Assembly: GCA_033439295.1 (NCBI GenBank)
Contig: JAVTLE010000013.1
Location: forward strand, 2,046,001 to 2,110,000
Origin: Deuterostichococcus epilithicus
Lineage: Eukaryota > Chlorophyta > Trebouxiophyceae > Prasiolales > Stichococcaceae
Length of the DNA stretch: 64,000 bases
Direction: 5' to 3'
In this document: positions 11,611 through 23,800 of the stretch, in pieces
How positions within the stretch are numbered: the first letter of the stretch is position 1
How the letters are laid out: every line of letters starts with the position of its first letter
The notes under the pieces: model-generated
The model's database searches: none
Seen by the model: only the letters and a program-made list of their open reading frames with translations
Told to the model about the DNA's origin: nothing
Translations under genes and position numbers: made by a program

Positions 11611-14020
11611 TCATGGCAGGCGCCGGAACTTGGAAAAATCTGGGGGTCGCTTTTCCAAGTATGCTTCCCGCCCCTGCAGGCAACATACAAACGGCAGTGA
11701 AGTGACAGCTTGACAGGAAGCACTAGCCAAGTCTAACGCCATGACATTGAGCAATGGAGCGGGGGACCGTGTGCACAGGCACGTGCCTCGTTGCCCTCCT
11801 CAGACTGGTAGAACAGCATCGTTGCATTGCCGCCCAGCTCCTGCATGTCAGGGTTACGAGGGTCCATTTGCAGTGTATCACTCCATCTCGCGCATTCCCA
11901 CTACGGCTCACGCATTCGCCAAATTCAGCTTCACGCAGCCATGTTGAAACGGTGAAGCGATGCCAATGCCACGTGCACTTGCCTGGATGCCGGCCTGTCC
12001 GTCCTCGGCCGCATTCAGAGCCGCCTTCAGCACCCGCAGCGCCGTGGGGCTGTTCCGCATGATCTCGCGGCACCTGCGCCGCGCCAGCCAGGCCCCTCAT
12101 TGCTTGACGCACAGCTCAGGCCTTGCGTTCAATCTGCCGTGCTCCTCTTGGGACTGGAGCGCATTGCAGTTGGCTGTGCATATGAGTCCTGGTACGCGAG
12201 CAATTATGCGAGCGCTATGTGATGCACACGCCATGAATGTGGCAGCCCCACCAGACGGTGGTCTCCTCCTCCAGGCGTGCCAGCGGCACAACGGTGTTGA
12301 CCAGCCCCATCTGCAGCGCCTGCTGCGCATCATACAGTCGCGCCAGGAACCACATTTCCCGCGCTCGCTTCTGACCTGCACCAGGAGGGGTGCCAGGGAG
12401 CTGGGTGCAGGCAGATGCCTAAAACGCATATATTGGCCACAGCTGCAAAGGGTGACACAAGCTGCAGAGGTAGCAACCGCTGCACGGCGGCTGTGCCTTG
12501 TGCGCAAGAGCCTGGGCCTCCGCAGCGGGAAGCTCTTTAAACAGCCCTCATTCAATGACGCCCTCCGCAAACGGCGCACCTATGAGGCGCGCCATCTGAG
12601 TGGAGCCGTAGCCGGCATCAAAGCTGCCAACCTTGGGGCCTGTCTGCCCAAAGACGGCATTGTCGGCTGCGACGGTCAGGTCGCACATCATGTGCAGGAT
12701 GTGGCCGCCACCCACGGCAAAGCCTGCCACCATAGCGATGACCGGCTTTGGCAGCCGCCGTATCTGCACCTGCATGTGACATGTCGACCACCGGTCGGCC
12801 GGCGGCGGCTTATGCGATGGTGTGGTGTCTTGGACCGGAGTTGAAAGTGGTCGAGGCAGGACTTGAGAGACACAGTACTGCGATCACTGCCATTGCAGGC
12901 GATATGCTGCATCGCGCCATGGGCTGGCGACGCGGCATGCCAAGACAGTCGTCGCAGTGAAGCACTGGTGTGGGCGACGCCAGCTCGGTTCGGCATGGAA
13001 ACCGCCTAATCTTCAGCACCGCAGGTTGGACCCTCTGCCGTTCCGCGGAGCGACCAGGGCAACCTACCTGCAGGTCCAGCACGTTGAGGCGGGGCACGCC
13101 GTCGGCGCCAACATAGCCTCCCTTACCACGCACGCTCTGGTCCCCGCCGCTGCAGAACGCCGCGTCGCCCTTGCCTGCACCGGTTGCGCGTCGTGGTGCA
13201 TGCATGTAGCGTAGTGGGCATCGACAGATGCAATGGCATGGCATTCTTCCCAATGCGGGAGTTCTGGCCATGTCTGCGCATCATGGGTTGTTCCAGCACG
13301 ACTGCTTGCCTGTCGCACGCCGGTTTCCGCAGGCGCCTGGCTTATGTGAGAGCTCTAAACCCCTGCGGCACGCCGCACCTGTGAGGACGATGACGCCGAT
13401 GACAGGGTCGTCCCGCGCGTCCGCAAAGCACAGCGACATCTCCCGCACTGTCAGCGGCGTGAATGCGTTGCGCTTGTGCGGTCGGTTGATCACGATCTGC
13501 GGAACAGTGGCAGGATCAGCTCCAATCTGGTGCAATATGTAAATAGCCATGCTTCCTCCGACATGTGTGCTGGAGGTGAGCAATCGGTGCGGCCGCATCC
13601 GCTAAATGGGCATGACGCCGTTATGCCAGGCGATGTCTCCTGCCTGATGCAGAACTCGTGAGGAACAAGATGAGCACAGCATTCCGATCGATGCACGGTA
13701 CCATGTTGTGCAGGCGCACGAGGCATGGCATGCCGCACCCGCGCTATGCCGTCCGCATCTGCCTTTTGGTACAGCACCTCCTGCAGCGTTTCCCGCGCCA
13801 CTGACGGGACATCGCGCCAGATTGCTGGCGCCTTTGAGACCTCGCCATGCACCCGCGCATATGATGATGACGGTGCGCCACCACTGCCGCAGTGGGCTGC
13901 CGTCGGCTGCAGCGTCAGTGGTGCAGCGGCGTCAGCGCCTGCCTCCTCTGGACAAGCGCCAGCCTGAGACGGTTCTATGTGGTTCCTGATCGCCTGGACT
14001 CGCCTCGCGGCGCTGTCCAT
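11611..14020 (-). CDS. menB: 1,4-dihydroxy-2-naphthoyl-CoA synthase (naphthoate synthase)
   Basis: This crotonase-fold enzyme closes the second ring of phylloquinone/menaquinone by converting o-succinylbenzoyl-CoA to 1,4-dihydroxy-2-naphthoyl-CoA. Eight exons join in phase: 14020-13739, 13496-13379, 13174-13068, 12769-12580, 12375-12252, 12073-11983, 11840-11787, 11673-11611, giving 342 residues. Signatures are [34 protein letters not shown] (about 187-192), [27 protein letters not shown] and the C-terminal [14 protein letters not shown]. The Gly in QTGPKVG fits the bicarbonate-dependent type of MenB. The N-terminus has RVQAIRNHI, close to a PTS2 peroxisomal signal and in the same place as the PTS2 of plant naphthoate synthase. 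The introns after 11983 and 11787 use GC donors. It lies divergent from GOT1. Confidence 0.96.
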
Positions 14021-14771
14021 GTGCTGTGCTAGTCGGGAGAGCGGTCGTTGTAAGGGGAAATTTGTGAACGAGGAAAGCCAACCAATGTGACTGCAACGCG
14101 CCGCACGAACTAGCAGAAGATGTCTTCCTCGTTTGACAATCTCACGGCTTCCTGTGACAGGTTTACCTCGCGATGGGCGTCATCCCGTCCTGTCAGACAG
14201 CACGTGCGCATGCAAGGGAAAGAAGAGAGGCTTTCACTGTCCCTTTTTCCATTTACCTCGTAGCTCCCGGGAGCTGCCTCAGTCTGGCAGTCCCTCAGAA
14301 CACCCGGCCAGTTCAGAGCACAACACTCAGCACACATCTCTTGGAAGCACAGGATTTTCATAGTGTGAGACAGGTGCATACACAGCTCGCGTACTCGTGC
14401 AAAAGCTGGTTGCACCACATCTCATCCAAGACTTTCGTGCAAATCAGCCTCAGCCTGGCTTCCTCCAATATCCGTGTTCGATCAGCAATCTGCTGCGTCT
14501 GCAGGAGTCACATTCGTCTTCGCTCGACGCAGTTGTCAAAGCACCACCTAGCTGACCAGCACAAAAGCTCAGCTCATCACAATAGCGCCCCAGTGCTTTT
14601 GAATGGGTCAGCAGTCTCAGGTCGTTCAGTGAAAGCCGGCAATCCATTAGGATCTCTGCTGACGCGGGCTAAAGCATACGATTCGGCGCATGAGCCGGCA
14701 GAGGACGTGCTCTGGTGCCGCCGCCGCACTCTTCAGGCCGTCGACCGTGACTGCAGCTGGCCGCCGCCAAC
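14021..14771. promoter_or_regulatory. Divergent upstream region, menB and GOT1
   Basis: These 751 bases lie between two start codons facing away from each other. Both strands contain open frames of 60-200 codons, but none resembles a known protein or has consistent splice signals. I see no repeats or RNA gene. It should hold both promoters. Confidence 0.5.
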
Positions 14772-15700
14772 ATGATGGACGACCGGCGAAGTGAGCTGCA
14801 AATCTCACTCAAACCGATTGGAAGCTGCTATTCCCTGCCAGCTGCTGCATAACCATTGTCAAGGCTCAATGCGAGACAGCCGTTGGGCACAGCTTCTCAC
14901 CTTTATAGCGGCTCATTGATTGCAGAGATCGGGGTGGGGCTGACGGGCTTTGGCTTCCTATTCACCTTTCTGGGCGTCATCTTCTTCTTTGACAAGGGGC
15001 TGCTGGCGATGGGCAATGTGAGTCCGCAGCTGGCCAGCTGGATGGCTGGCACTGCTCTGTCAGCCACATGCATGCTGCCCATAACGCTGCCCACGAGATC
15101 TGCCAGACGCCGGTGTATCCGATCGCCTCATCCTTCATGATCCGTGCAGATTCTCTTTGTCGCTGGGGTGGCGATGACGATCGGCACGCAGGCCACCATC
15201 CGCTTCTTCATGCGGCGGAAAAACCACAAGGTGGGTGATGTGAGGAGTGACTGTGGTATAGTTTTTGCCTGGATATCTGTCGATGCTCATGTTAAAGACG
15301 AGAACTTGCTGGAGCAATTGATCGTGGGCTGTTGTCACCTGCAGGGCTCGGCATGTTTCCTGCTGGGCTTCGTGCTGGTGGTCTGGGGCTGGGCCATCAT
15401 CGGGTTTGTAGTGGAGACATATGGCTTCTTCCTGCTGTTCAGTGGTTTCTTCCCGACGGTGCTCAGCTTCCTGCGGGGCGTCCCATTCCTGGGCCGAATA
15501 CTGGATGCCCCTTCCTTGAAACGGGTGAGGTCGTGTGAGCGTTGCATCTGCTCATGAAGTGGGTGTATAGGGATTGGTCTGCCAGGCTGGTGGCAGCAGG
15601 CAGCCAAGCAAGCACGATCAGTGCCTGCAGAGAACTGAGGCATCGTGCATGGATGCAGGTGATAAATCGAATAGCGCCGGCGCAGACATTGCCCGTATGA
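14772..15700 (+). CDS. GOT1: GOT1-like vesicle transport membrane protein
   Basis: This is a small four-helix membrane protein of the Got1/SFT2 family that acts at ER-Golgi membranes in COPII vesicle traffic and fusion. Five exons join in phase: 14772-14790, 14926-15017, 15150-15230, 15345-15524 and 15659-15700, giving 137 residues, close to the usual 130-140. The first exon encodes only MMDDRR; the joined start reads RRKIGVGLTGFGFLF, matching the family. Hydrophobic helices lie in FLFTFLGVIFFF, ILFVAGVAMTIG, CFLLGFVLVVWGWAIIGFVV and FFLLFSGFFPTV. The end, INRIAPAQTLPV, keeps the conserved LPV terminus. All introns are GT-AG. It is convergent with the TMEM120 gene. Confidence 0.96.
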
Positions 15701-16007
15701 TGCTTGCTGGCCGGCAGCAGTGATGCAAGGGCAAACACGGGAGGGAGGAGGGCAGAGATGAGTGCGAGTTGAGAAAGGGTTGGTCTAGCATTGCTTGTCA
15801 TGGTGCACAGGCGACGAACCGTGGCCTGTTTTAGGTTTGAGGTGGCCCTCTCAAAAGGCCTCGGGAGTTGTGCAATCCCAACCAGAAGTGCAATTCGAAG
15901 CAGAAGTGACCGTCGCAAGCTCCGCTGCAGAAACGTCCATGGTACAGATGAGCATCGAAGTTGCGGCCTCAAACACCTGGTGCAGCCTCGTCCGCCCTGC
16001 AGGCCCC
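15701..16007. other. Convergent 3' intergenic region
   Basis: These are 307 bases between the stop codons of GOT1 and TMEM120, which are read towards each other. I see no gene in it; it should hold both 3' UTRs. Confidence 0.5.
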
Positions 16008-18810
16008 TCACAAAGCCTTCAGTGAGCCAGCACGGCTCATCTTGCCACGTTTCATCTTGCGCTTTGCAAGGATTGTGGCCACCTGCGCGACCACATGGCA
16101 GGTCAGTGACAGGACACCACTGAATATGCCATCATGCTTGCCAGCGACGAGGTGGTCGGCTGGAAATTACCAAAAGAGCTAGCATGTGCAGCAACCGCGC
16201 AGCAGATGGCCATTGAGGAGAGAAGCACCGTGTTGCGGAAGTTGCTAAACGCCATGATCAGCATCAGCACGCCCACGATCAACACGCCCCGGCTGCCCCT
16301 TAGATCCGACTCGTGCTGCTCTTGGTCCTGCAGCAGTGCGGAATGTGCTCACGAGTGAAGCACGACCAGCGGACAGGGGTAGGTATATGCGGCATGTGCA
16401 AGCAGCTTGATGGGCTGCCGCCATATGTCGCCGGAGCAGTGCACAGGGCGCATGCAATCGCAGCTGTCACAGCCCTGACATGCACATGCCACCCTGGGGC
16501 GCATTCGTACCAGCCAGCCTTCGGGCGAGATGGCGTTGCCGCGCCCCCAGCCGCGCAGCACCATCATGGCGCCGATGTTGGCCTGCAGGCCCTGCAGCCA
16601 GAACAGCAGCGGGTACCTGCGCGCAGGAACATGGACGATGATCGACTGCTGCTTTGCTGATTGTGCCAGAAATCGGATTTCGGATCTGCTTCAGGCAGAA
16701 GTCGGGACCTCAATCGCGTGGTGGTTGCAGATGGGTCCAGAGAGACAATAGAGAGACGATGTAAGGCCGCACAAAACGTATAGCTGGCCGAAATTGCCGC
16801 TGCTTTCGCCGCTGACGACGTCCATGGCCATGGCCTTGCCCAGCGCTATGCGCGTGTACAGCCGCGTGCGTTGGTACCTGCATAGACGATAGACGCGATC
16901 AGCCAGGCATTCGCCAAAAAAGAGTTTTTTGGGATGGGAGGTCCCGCACAACAGCAACAGCAGAATGTCTGCCAGCTACAGGTAGCACACAAAGATCATA
17001 AGCTTGGAGCACCATGACAAATTCAGGTGGCGCACCGGTTCTGCAGCACCATGATGATGGACTGCCACCAGGCCCACCACAGGAACTTGTTGACTGTGAA
17101 CTGCACCGCGGGACTATCCACCGGAAGCATGAGCAGTATTGAAACTGTGAGTATCGCAACCACGTGATGTTGCAGCCACCAGGCCCGGATGCGGCTGCCA
17201 TTGACCTGCAGTCAGCAAGAGGGCCTCTTGCATTTTGTACGCGATATCTTGCCGCGCCCTCAGTCGAGCCACGCGCCGCCGCACAACGCATCAATAAATG
17301 TAAAGCTGTCGTTATCGGCAAGGTGGTACACAGCCTTCAGCAAAACCTTCGTGCCGCTTTCACTGCTCACCTTCAGAACACTCTCCCGTAGCACCATAGC
17401 GGTGAAAAAGTACAGCATATATAGCAGCAACAGCTGCACGCCTACCTGCAACCGCACAGCCGCAGCGTCACAATGGCACAGGTATCTTCCAAAAAGGAAG
17501 CATATCAAGTCGGAAGGGTTTGTGAAGGGCCTGCTCTGTCAGACCGGAAAATCATCGTCCGACGCTGCAGTATGGCTTGCACTACCATACAATTATTTAT
17601 GCTGCCACGGAACCGACTGCAGGAACTGAGTCTTGCATATCCCCACCATGAGCGGCGGAGTGAGTGTGTATGGCTTGCCGGCTGCGGCGCGCCGGCGCGA
17701 CTCCCGCAGGCCCAGCAGCAGCACCGATGAGAATGCAAACAGCAGGTACCTGTCGGATCAACATGCACACGAGGTCAGACCTTGAAAACGGCTTGTGTTG
17801 CTGCTGCCTGCCTCTGATCCGTAGTCAAGCCATACATTGGCGTTCTCGTGGGCAGTGAGCACGCAGGCGTGTGCCTTGAACTGCATTCGCCATCCACGCT
17901 CGCGAGGGTTTAATCGAGGGCGCACTTCACCTCTGCGCTCTCCGCAACCTGTGCAGTGGTAAACCCTCACCCAGTGCGGTCCCGAAAGGCATGGTACTCC
18001 TCCTTCAGGCGTATGCCCTCAGAGCGCTGCATGGTCACAACGTTGATGTTGCGGCCCAGTAGGACGTCCAGCACCCGCGGATTCCGCTGCTTGAGCAGCT
18101 TCCGCCTGCAGTGCGGTGGCTGCCCTTCGTCGCGAGATTGGTGGCTGGACTCTTGGGTGATGGAACGGTGCAAGCACTGGCACTTCAGGCGAGGCGTGTG
18201 ATGCAAGACGAGATGGCTTGATGTCGACACTATTCAGTACTAAGCGAAACGCACAGGTCGCCGCCCGGCCCCAGCCCCTTGATGACCTGCTGTGCTCGCT
18301 CCAGCTCCTCGACCGCATCCGCATCCTGCCGGCTGGCTGCTTCCGTTTGAGCATCCTTCAGTGCTGTCTGCAGAGATTTAACCTGCGGGCGAGTGCGAGA
18401 TCACAATATGCAATTTGTATCTAGGTTCATAGCTCCTTGTACACGTGTGGTTGTCTCCGCAGCTGGTCCAAGTCATGCATGACATGGGCACCTCTTCCGC
18501 GAGTGCATCTTTTTCGCCCACGATACGCTGGTTGTACGTCGACACTCGCTGGCTCAGCGAGCGCCTGCGGCACGATTCGCGATACTGTTGGTGCTGCACT
18601 TCCGATGTCGAGCATAATGCAAATTTTGGCAAAACAGATTCAGGACAATACTCACGCTCTGTTGCTGAGCTCCTCTGCAGAGCGGTGATTTCCCTGCATT
18701 CAAATGCCAGCTGCGTGAACATTCCTGACGGTGGCGCTTCTTCAGATCGTGTGTGACATGCATTGCAGGATTTGGCCTCGCGTCCAGAGTCTCACCGGGT
18801 CGACACTCAT
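16008..18810 (-). CDS. TMEM120: TMEM120/TACAN (TMPIT-like) six-helix membrane protein
   Basis: This is a homologue of TMEM120, an ER/nuclear-envelope membrane protein with an ELOVL-like fold that binds coenzyme A; a mechanosensitive-channel role has been claimed and disputed in animals. Twelve exons join in phase: 18810-18796, 18693-18656, 18564-18492, 18382-18255, 18105-17971, 17749-17647, 17445-17371, 17205-17036, 16877-16773, 16616-16511, 16327-16229, 16082-16008, giving 373 residues. The first 100 or so residues form a coiled coil (GEKDALAEEVKSLQTALKDA). Family signatures follow: LKEEYHAFRDRTGYLLFAF, VNGSRIRAWWLQHH (residues 190-203; the WW..HH cluster contacts CoA in TMEM120A), VLQNRYQRTRLYTRIALGK, and FSNFRNTVATILAKRKMKRG. 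The first exon is only 15 bases. A 29-base tandem repeat lies just upstream of the ATG. Confidence 0.94.
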
Positions 18811-18835
18811 TGTGACTGATCCTCTATCCGCTGTG

Positions 18836-18909
18836 CCACTGCAGAAGAGAAGATGCCACCCTCGCCACTGCAGAAGAGAAGATGCCACCCTCGCCACTGC
18901 AGAAGAGTT
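18836..18909. repeat. 29-base tandem repeat, about 2.5 copies
   Basis: A unit beginning CTGCAGAAGAGAAGATGCCA is repeated with no mismatch that I can see and then truncated. It ends about 26 bases upstream of the TMEM120 start codon, so it lies in that gene's leader or promoter. Confidence 0.85.
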
Positions 18910-19243
18910 TACCGACAACCCTTAATTGCCTTCCGAAGGGCGCGACTGACCTCCGCCAGCGACCTCGAGCTGTTCGTCGCTGTTCGCCAGCAGCCAGCAG
19001 CCAGCACTGCACGTCACTCTCACTTAGTCTTTATAACTGGTTGTCGAACCGCTGCGACACGCGTGATCGCTTTTCTGACAAGCTAAGCTTCACAGTCGAA
19101 ACATCTCAGGCCCTTACTGCCTGGCCTCGCACAATCAGTTTCGTTCCTTCTTGTCGTTGCGATTGACTGCAAACATTAAGGTGAACTCAGGCTTTTAGTG
19201 CAGCACAGCAGACCGAGCACCTGACAACCTACAGCAACCAGTG
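18910..19243. promoter_or_regulatory. Divergent upstream region, TMEM120 and coiled-coil gene
   Basis: These are 334 bases between the minisatellite and the likely ATG at 19244. I see no gene or RNA signature; it probably carries promoter elements for both flanking genes. Confidence 0.4.
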
Positions 19244-19923
19244 ATGGGACGCCGCGCCATGGAACAACAGCGGCTAGCAGTCATCACGTCCATGATGAAC
19301 AAAATGCCGCACCGTCCGAATGGTTCGGCGTATTACCATCAATCAGACGCAGGCGCAGGACTTGTGGCACCTCAGTCAAATTCCTTGCCAGGCGCGCCAT
19401 GCCTTATTAAAAACATGATCAGCCGTCGTCTGAATCTGGCATGATCCATGTTACGTGTAATTTTTGGCAGCCAGGGCTTCATGTCCAGCTTGGCAGGGCT
19501 GCGCGCGGGTCTTTCGGCCGATCAGCGGAAAGAGAAGCGTGCCAGGCAAGAGCAGCTGGTTCACGACCTGAACATACAGATGTGTGGTTTCCGTCAGGTC
19601 CCGCCATTCGCCTCTTGAATCGACGTGAGATCTTGCACTGGCAGCAGAATGCTGCTGCTATTTGTTGGCGGAGGGCACAAGGCAGCGGCAATTGAAGCTC
19701 GTGTGCAATCTGCTGTCGTTCAGGTGGCTGAGAAGCAGAAGCGGAAGGCAGAGGCTAAGGCGGCAGAGCAGGCTGCTGACGATGCAGCCCTGTGGCGGTG
19801 GATGGCTGCGTGCGCCATCGCAGGACCTGCTGCATGAAGCAACGTGCAGGCAGCAGCTGTGCAGTCGAGGCAGCCAGAGCAAGCACAGTTGGCGCCGGCA
19901 GCACCGCCGCCGCCGCCGCCGCC

Positions 19924-19959
<36 letters not shown>

Positions 19960-20677
19960 TTACACGCCAGTGGTGCCGTGGCAGAGCCAACCGCAGGCAG
20001 GGGGACCATCTGCGAGTCAGAATTACGATGGCGCTGACAATGTCTTCGCCGAGCTGCTGAGGGTGAGATGTCGGTCTGGGTAGAATTCATCTGTCAACGC
20101 CTTACGTCTATTCCTTGTGATCTTGATAGTGTCCTGTTTGTGCAAATTCTGGCAGAAAAGCATGCTATGTGCTGCATCGACAGGTGTTGACAGGGCGAGG
20201 CGGCACTGGCCGATCTGCAGCTTGAGCAGGCGCAAAGGAGACATGCGGAAAACACTCAGCATGACCAAGCTCAAATTCCGGTCAGAAAGGCCAGCTTGCC
20301 ACGACAGGCAGCAGGGCAGCAGGATCAGCGGCAGTGGATTAAGCAGCAGGAGGGCATGCAGGCTATGCCAGCAGCAGGCACTGGGTCTGGAATGGGCTGC
20401 AGCAGGACAAGCTCGCCAGCTGCGTTTATGGGCCAGAGCAGTAGCGGAGGTGGGCCACTGTCCGGAGGCAGAGGCAGGAGCTCTACAGGCGCATGGGGCA
20501 CACCCGCCAGCGCAGCTTCCGCCTCCCTGCATGTTGGGAGAAGACTGGCGGCGTACTCTGGCAGTGCTGCTGCCGGCGCTGCCCGTGGCCCTGCCGCCGT
20601 CGTCCACTGCTGTCAAATACATGAAGAATTCTTCGCAGCTGCTGCCAGCCGGAGCCAATCGGATTCCCGATACTTAA
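19244..20677 (+). CDS. Coiled-coil/polyGln protein, possibly CCDC66/CSPP-like, model partial
   Basis: A plus-strand gene starts plausibly at ATG 19244 (MGRRAMEQQRLAVITSMMN). Around 19470-19580 there is GFMSSLAGLRAGLSADQ and KRARQEQLVHDLNIQ, a basic coiled-coil pattern like the repeated KR.RQEELRRQLEEQ blocks of centrosomal CCDC66 and CSPP1 proteins. It continues with QVAEKQKRKAEAKAAEQAAD (about 19720-19780). A Pro run and then about a dozen Gln codons (about 19908-19958) precede YTPVVPWQSQPQAG and the acidic NYDGADNVFAELLR with a donor at 20063. The 3' exons after about 20195 are uncertain because two frames stay open, with stops at 20675-20677 and 20764-20766. The centrosome/basal-body assignment is only an inference from composition. 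Confidence 0.45.
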
Positions 20678-20875
20678 GACGAGATTATATGTGTGCAAAG
20701 GAGATGATGCTGGCAAGAAGGACGGTGGCAGATCATGGCGGTAGGAGAACACATGGCGGTCATTAGGATATGTTCAATCATGGTCTTTCAATCTCAGTTT
20801 CAGATCGACATCGGCCAATTCAGAGCAACATGTTGCGGATGTGCCGTCTCCTTCCACTACGTCAGATGACGCGCT

Positions 20876-23800
20876 TCATGAAATCGCCTTCAATGCGCCA
20901 CTCGAGACTCTCAACAAAAGGACGAACCTTCCGGAATGCATGCCGCTCGCCGGCGTTGCTGGCGAGCAGACCACCAATGCCACCATGACTACCGCGGCTA
21001 GACATTGGGGAACTCCAGGATGGTGATCGAAGATGGCGGCACGGTGGTGTCCGCGTGCCGGGCCGCTTGCTGCGCACGAGCTTCCGAGATAGCCTACGGA
21101 GAGGTCGAGGGTGTGGTTTCGCATCAATTCGTCCAAAAGCATCTTCTGTGTCTGTGCAAGGGCTTGGCGGGGCATAATATGCCCAACAGGCAGAAGATGC
21201 TGCATACGCCCAACAGGCAGAAGGTGCTGCCGGCGATTGCAATTCCCGCACCCGCATGCAGCTTCGCCCCTGATGATTGAAACAGCGGGGTGTGTCACCA
21301 GCCACAGTGACACCTTGGCGAGGTAGGCGTGCTTGGCCGTCTGCAAGGGGCTGGCGTCCCACAGGAAGTAGGGGATGCTGATGACGGTCCAGCCGCGCGC
21401 GGCCAGCAGCCGGCGCCGCCCCGCCGTCTCGCCCAGCGGCGCCCGTGTGTTAGCGGTAAAATGGTGCGGACCGTCCACCTGTGGCGCGGCGTGCATGATA
21501 TTGTTTTCATGCCCGTTTTTGGGCCAAGGCTTGCCAGCCTCGAAAGTCGAATTACAGAAGCGTGCACACAGACCCTGACATGCAGCTTGGCAAGGAGGCG
21601 TGCCTGTCGCGCTGCTGAGCCGGCACGCTGAAGGCAAAGTGGGCATGCTGCTGTCACCACCAGAAAGTCTCAGAACGTGGAATCGAAGAAGCTGCTAGCA
21701 CCAATTATCTGCTAGCTGACTTTTGATTGAGATATTGAAACGGACGAATCTACCATGTGCTAGGTCATGGCGGGATGATGGCGGGACATAGGGTACATTA
21801 CAAGCATAAGCCGGGACGTAGGGTACATTGCAAAGAGACGGAAGTGCACAACCTCCATGGCGATGTGCTCCTGGGGCAGCGCAATGTCGATGGAAAAGGC
21901 GCCGTCCACCGTCGGTTGCTCGATTGTATGCCTGCGTCATCGTCACCAACTGCGTCAACTGTCGCCGACAACATTATTTGCTGCCGAATCTGCCCATCAA
22001 ATCATGCTGAGCGGTATGCCCAGCACAGCAATGTCGACAAAGCCTCACAGCCGACCCACCACTGCTTGCAGTCAGGCTGTCATAGTCTGTGGCCTTGCAA
22101 GCCTCGCAAACGACCCCGCAACGACCAACTTAGAAACGACCAACTTAGGCAAGGCAAGCGCCAAGTTTCAGAAACAACTGGAGGCAGCACGCCTGAGTGT
22201 GGTCACTCACGGGACACCCATGGCGCGCAGCTGCGCCGCGACGTCGGCGTGGAACTCGGAGATGTGGACGCGGCGCACGGTGGCGCCCCACAGCGCCGCC
22301 GCCTCCTCCAGCAGCCCGGCTGGCCCCGCCAGCGGCGCGCCGCCCGCCTCCAGCTGCATCAGCAGCCGCGCCTGGTGCACCTGTGGGATTGCGGCAGGCG
22401 ATGCCGAGAAGCTTTAAGTCAGCAGGATGTCGGGTAACACAGAGGCCCTCACGAAGGACAAGCCTGAGTATGGACATGACGCAAGGCACCTGACGGTTGT
22501 GAGTGCAGCAGCCCCTGCGCGGTCAGATTGGCAGCAGCCTGCCCTCTGCCACATCACCAGCCGTGCTCGGGCGCAGCGGAGCAGCTTCCCCATTCCCTCA
22601 TGTGGGGCAATGGGAATCTCCTCTTGAGAGCCGAAGCACGTGATTGCATTGGGTGCTTGCCCCTATTGGCTCTGATGTTAGACATTCGTCTTCGCGACAA
22701 ACGTATGCCACTATACTCCAAATGAGGATTCACGCAGCACCTGGGTGAGGGCCTCCGGCGGCAGGTTCAGGCCGCCCTCCCGGTCCCGCAACCGCCCAAA
22801 CTGCTCCATGATCGAGGCCCACACCTGCACGCTCACTCCTGTTCGTCGCCTTGTGTAGCATGTCGTTTTCAAACCAGTTGGATCAAACGAGCAAGACAAA
22901 TTTGTCACTAGAGGAGAGTTTAGTTGGGGGGAACATCTTCAATAAATATGTAACACTGCATGACAGGGATATTTTCAAGGAAAGCAGCACTCGCCTCGGG
23001 CGAGCACTGCCGAAGGACGGTAAGCGCCCACAGCAGGTTGCTGAGCTGCTGCGGGTTGAAGCTCTCGACGGCGAAGCGCGCCCTGACCTCCGCCAGCATC
23101 GCGCACATGAGCGGCGGCACCACCAGGCCCAAACACGCGTACGACCACGTGATGTTGGTCAGGTGCTGCAGCGCCAGATCCTGCGCACCAGGGTTGAGCC
23201 ACATCGGTGGTAGCCTCCCCAGCGGCCGCAGGTTTGCGCCGCGTACCGCCGGCAGAACTGGTGCAGGGCAGATATGCAAGCAGGTGCTGTGCGAACGCCT
23301 CTGCATGCGTCTCTCGAGCCGTCAATGTCGTCTGCGTAACGGACGAAGCTGAGGCGGAAACAGCAGGCGCAAGGGTGCTTTACAAAACGCACCTGGACCA
23401 TGGCGGTTGCCTGCTCGCCGATGGCCGTCATGAGCTTGACGTCGAAGTGCCCCATCTTCCCGTATGCCCAGCTGCAGCGTCCATCACCAGCTCAAGCGTC
23501 TCTCAAATGGGCTGGGGTGTTATGTTCTCAAGATCGAGGCCACCACGGTCAACACAGGCGTCTCCGCTGGTCAGCATACAGCCTCCAGGCCAGCGTGCGG
23601 CGACTGGATTCAGAATTGCAACATGCATGCAGAGATAAAAATGTTCACCTGAGGTTGCTCAGGTTCTGCTGCGAGAATTCGTGGATGCGGGGCGTTGCCT
23701 CCGCCGCAAAGGCGTCCATCAACTCCTTGTTGTACTGGCCTGCGGATTCGGATCAACAAATTTCCAACTGTTTCTGGCGTCGTACACTGCATTGCAGTCA

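Noticed and set aside
14173-14775. A 200-codon plus-strand frame upstream of GOT1
   Set aside because: It has no family similarity and overlaps the true GOT1 start codon in another frame.
19919-19958. CAG/GCC repeat as a mobile element or regulatory repeat
   Set aside because: It reads in frame as a Pro run and then a Gln run within a coding exon, so it is a coding microsatellite.
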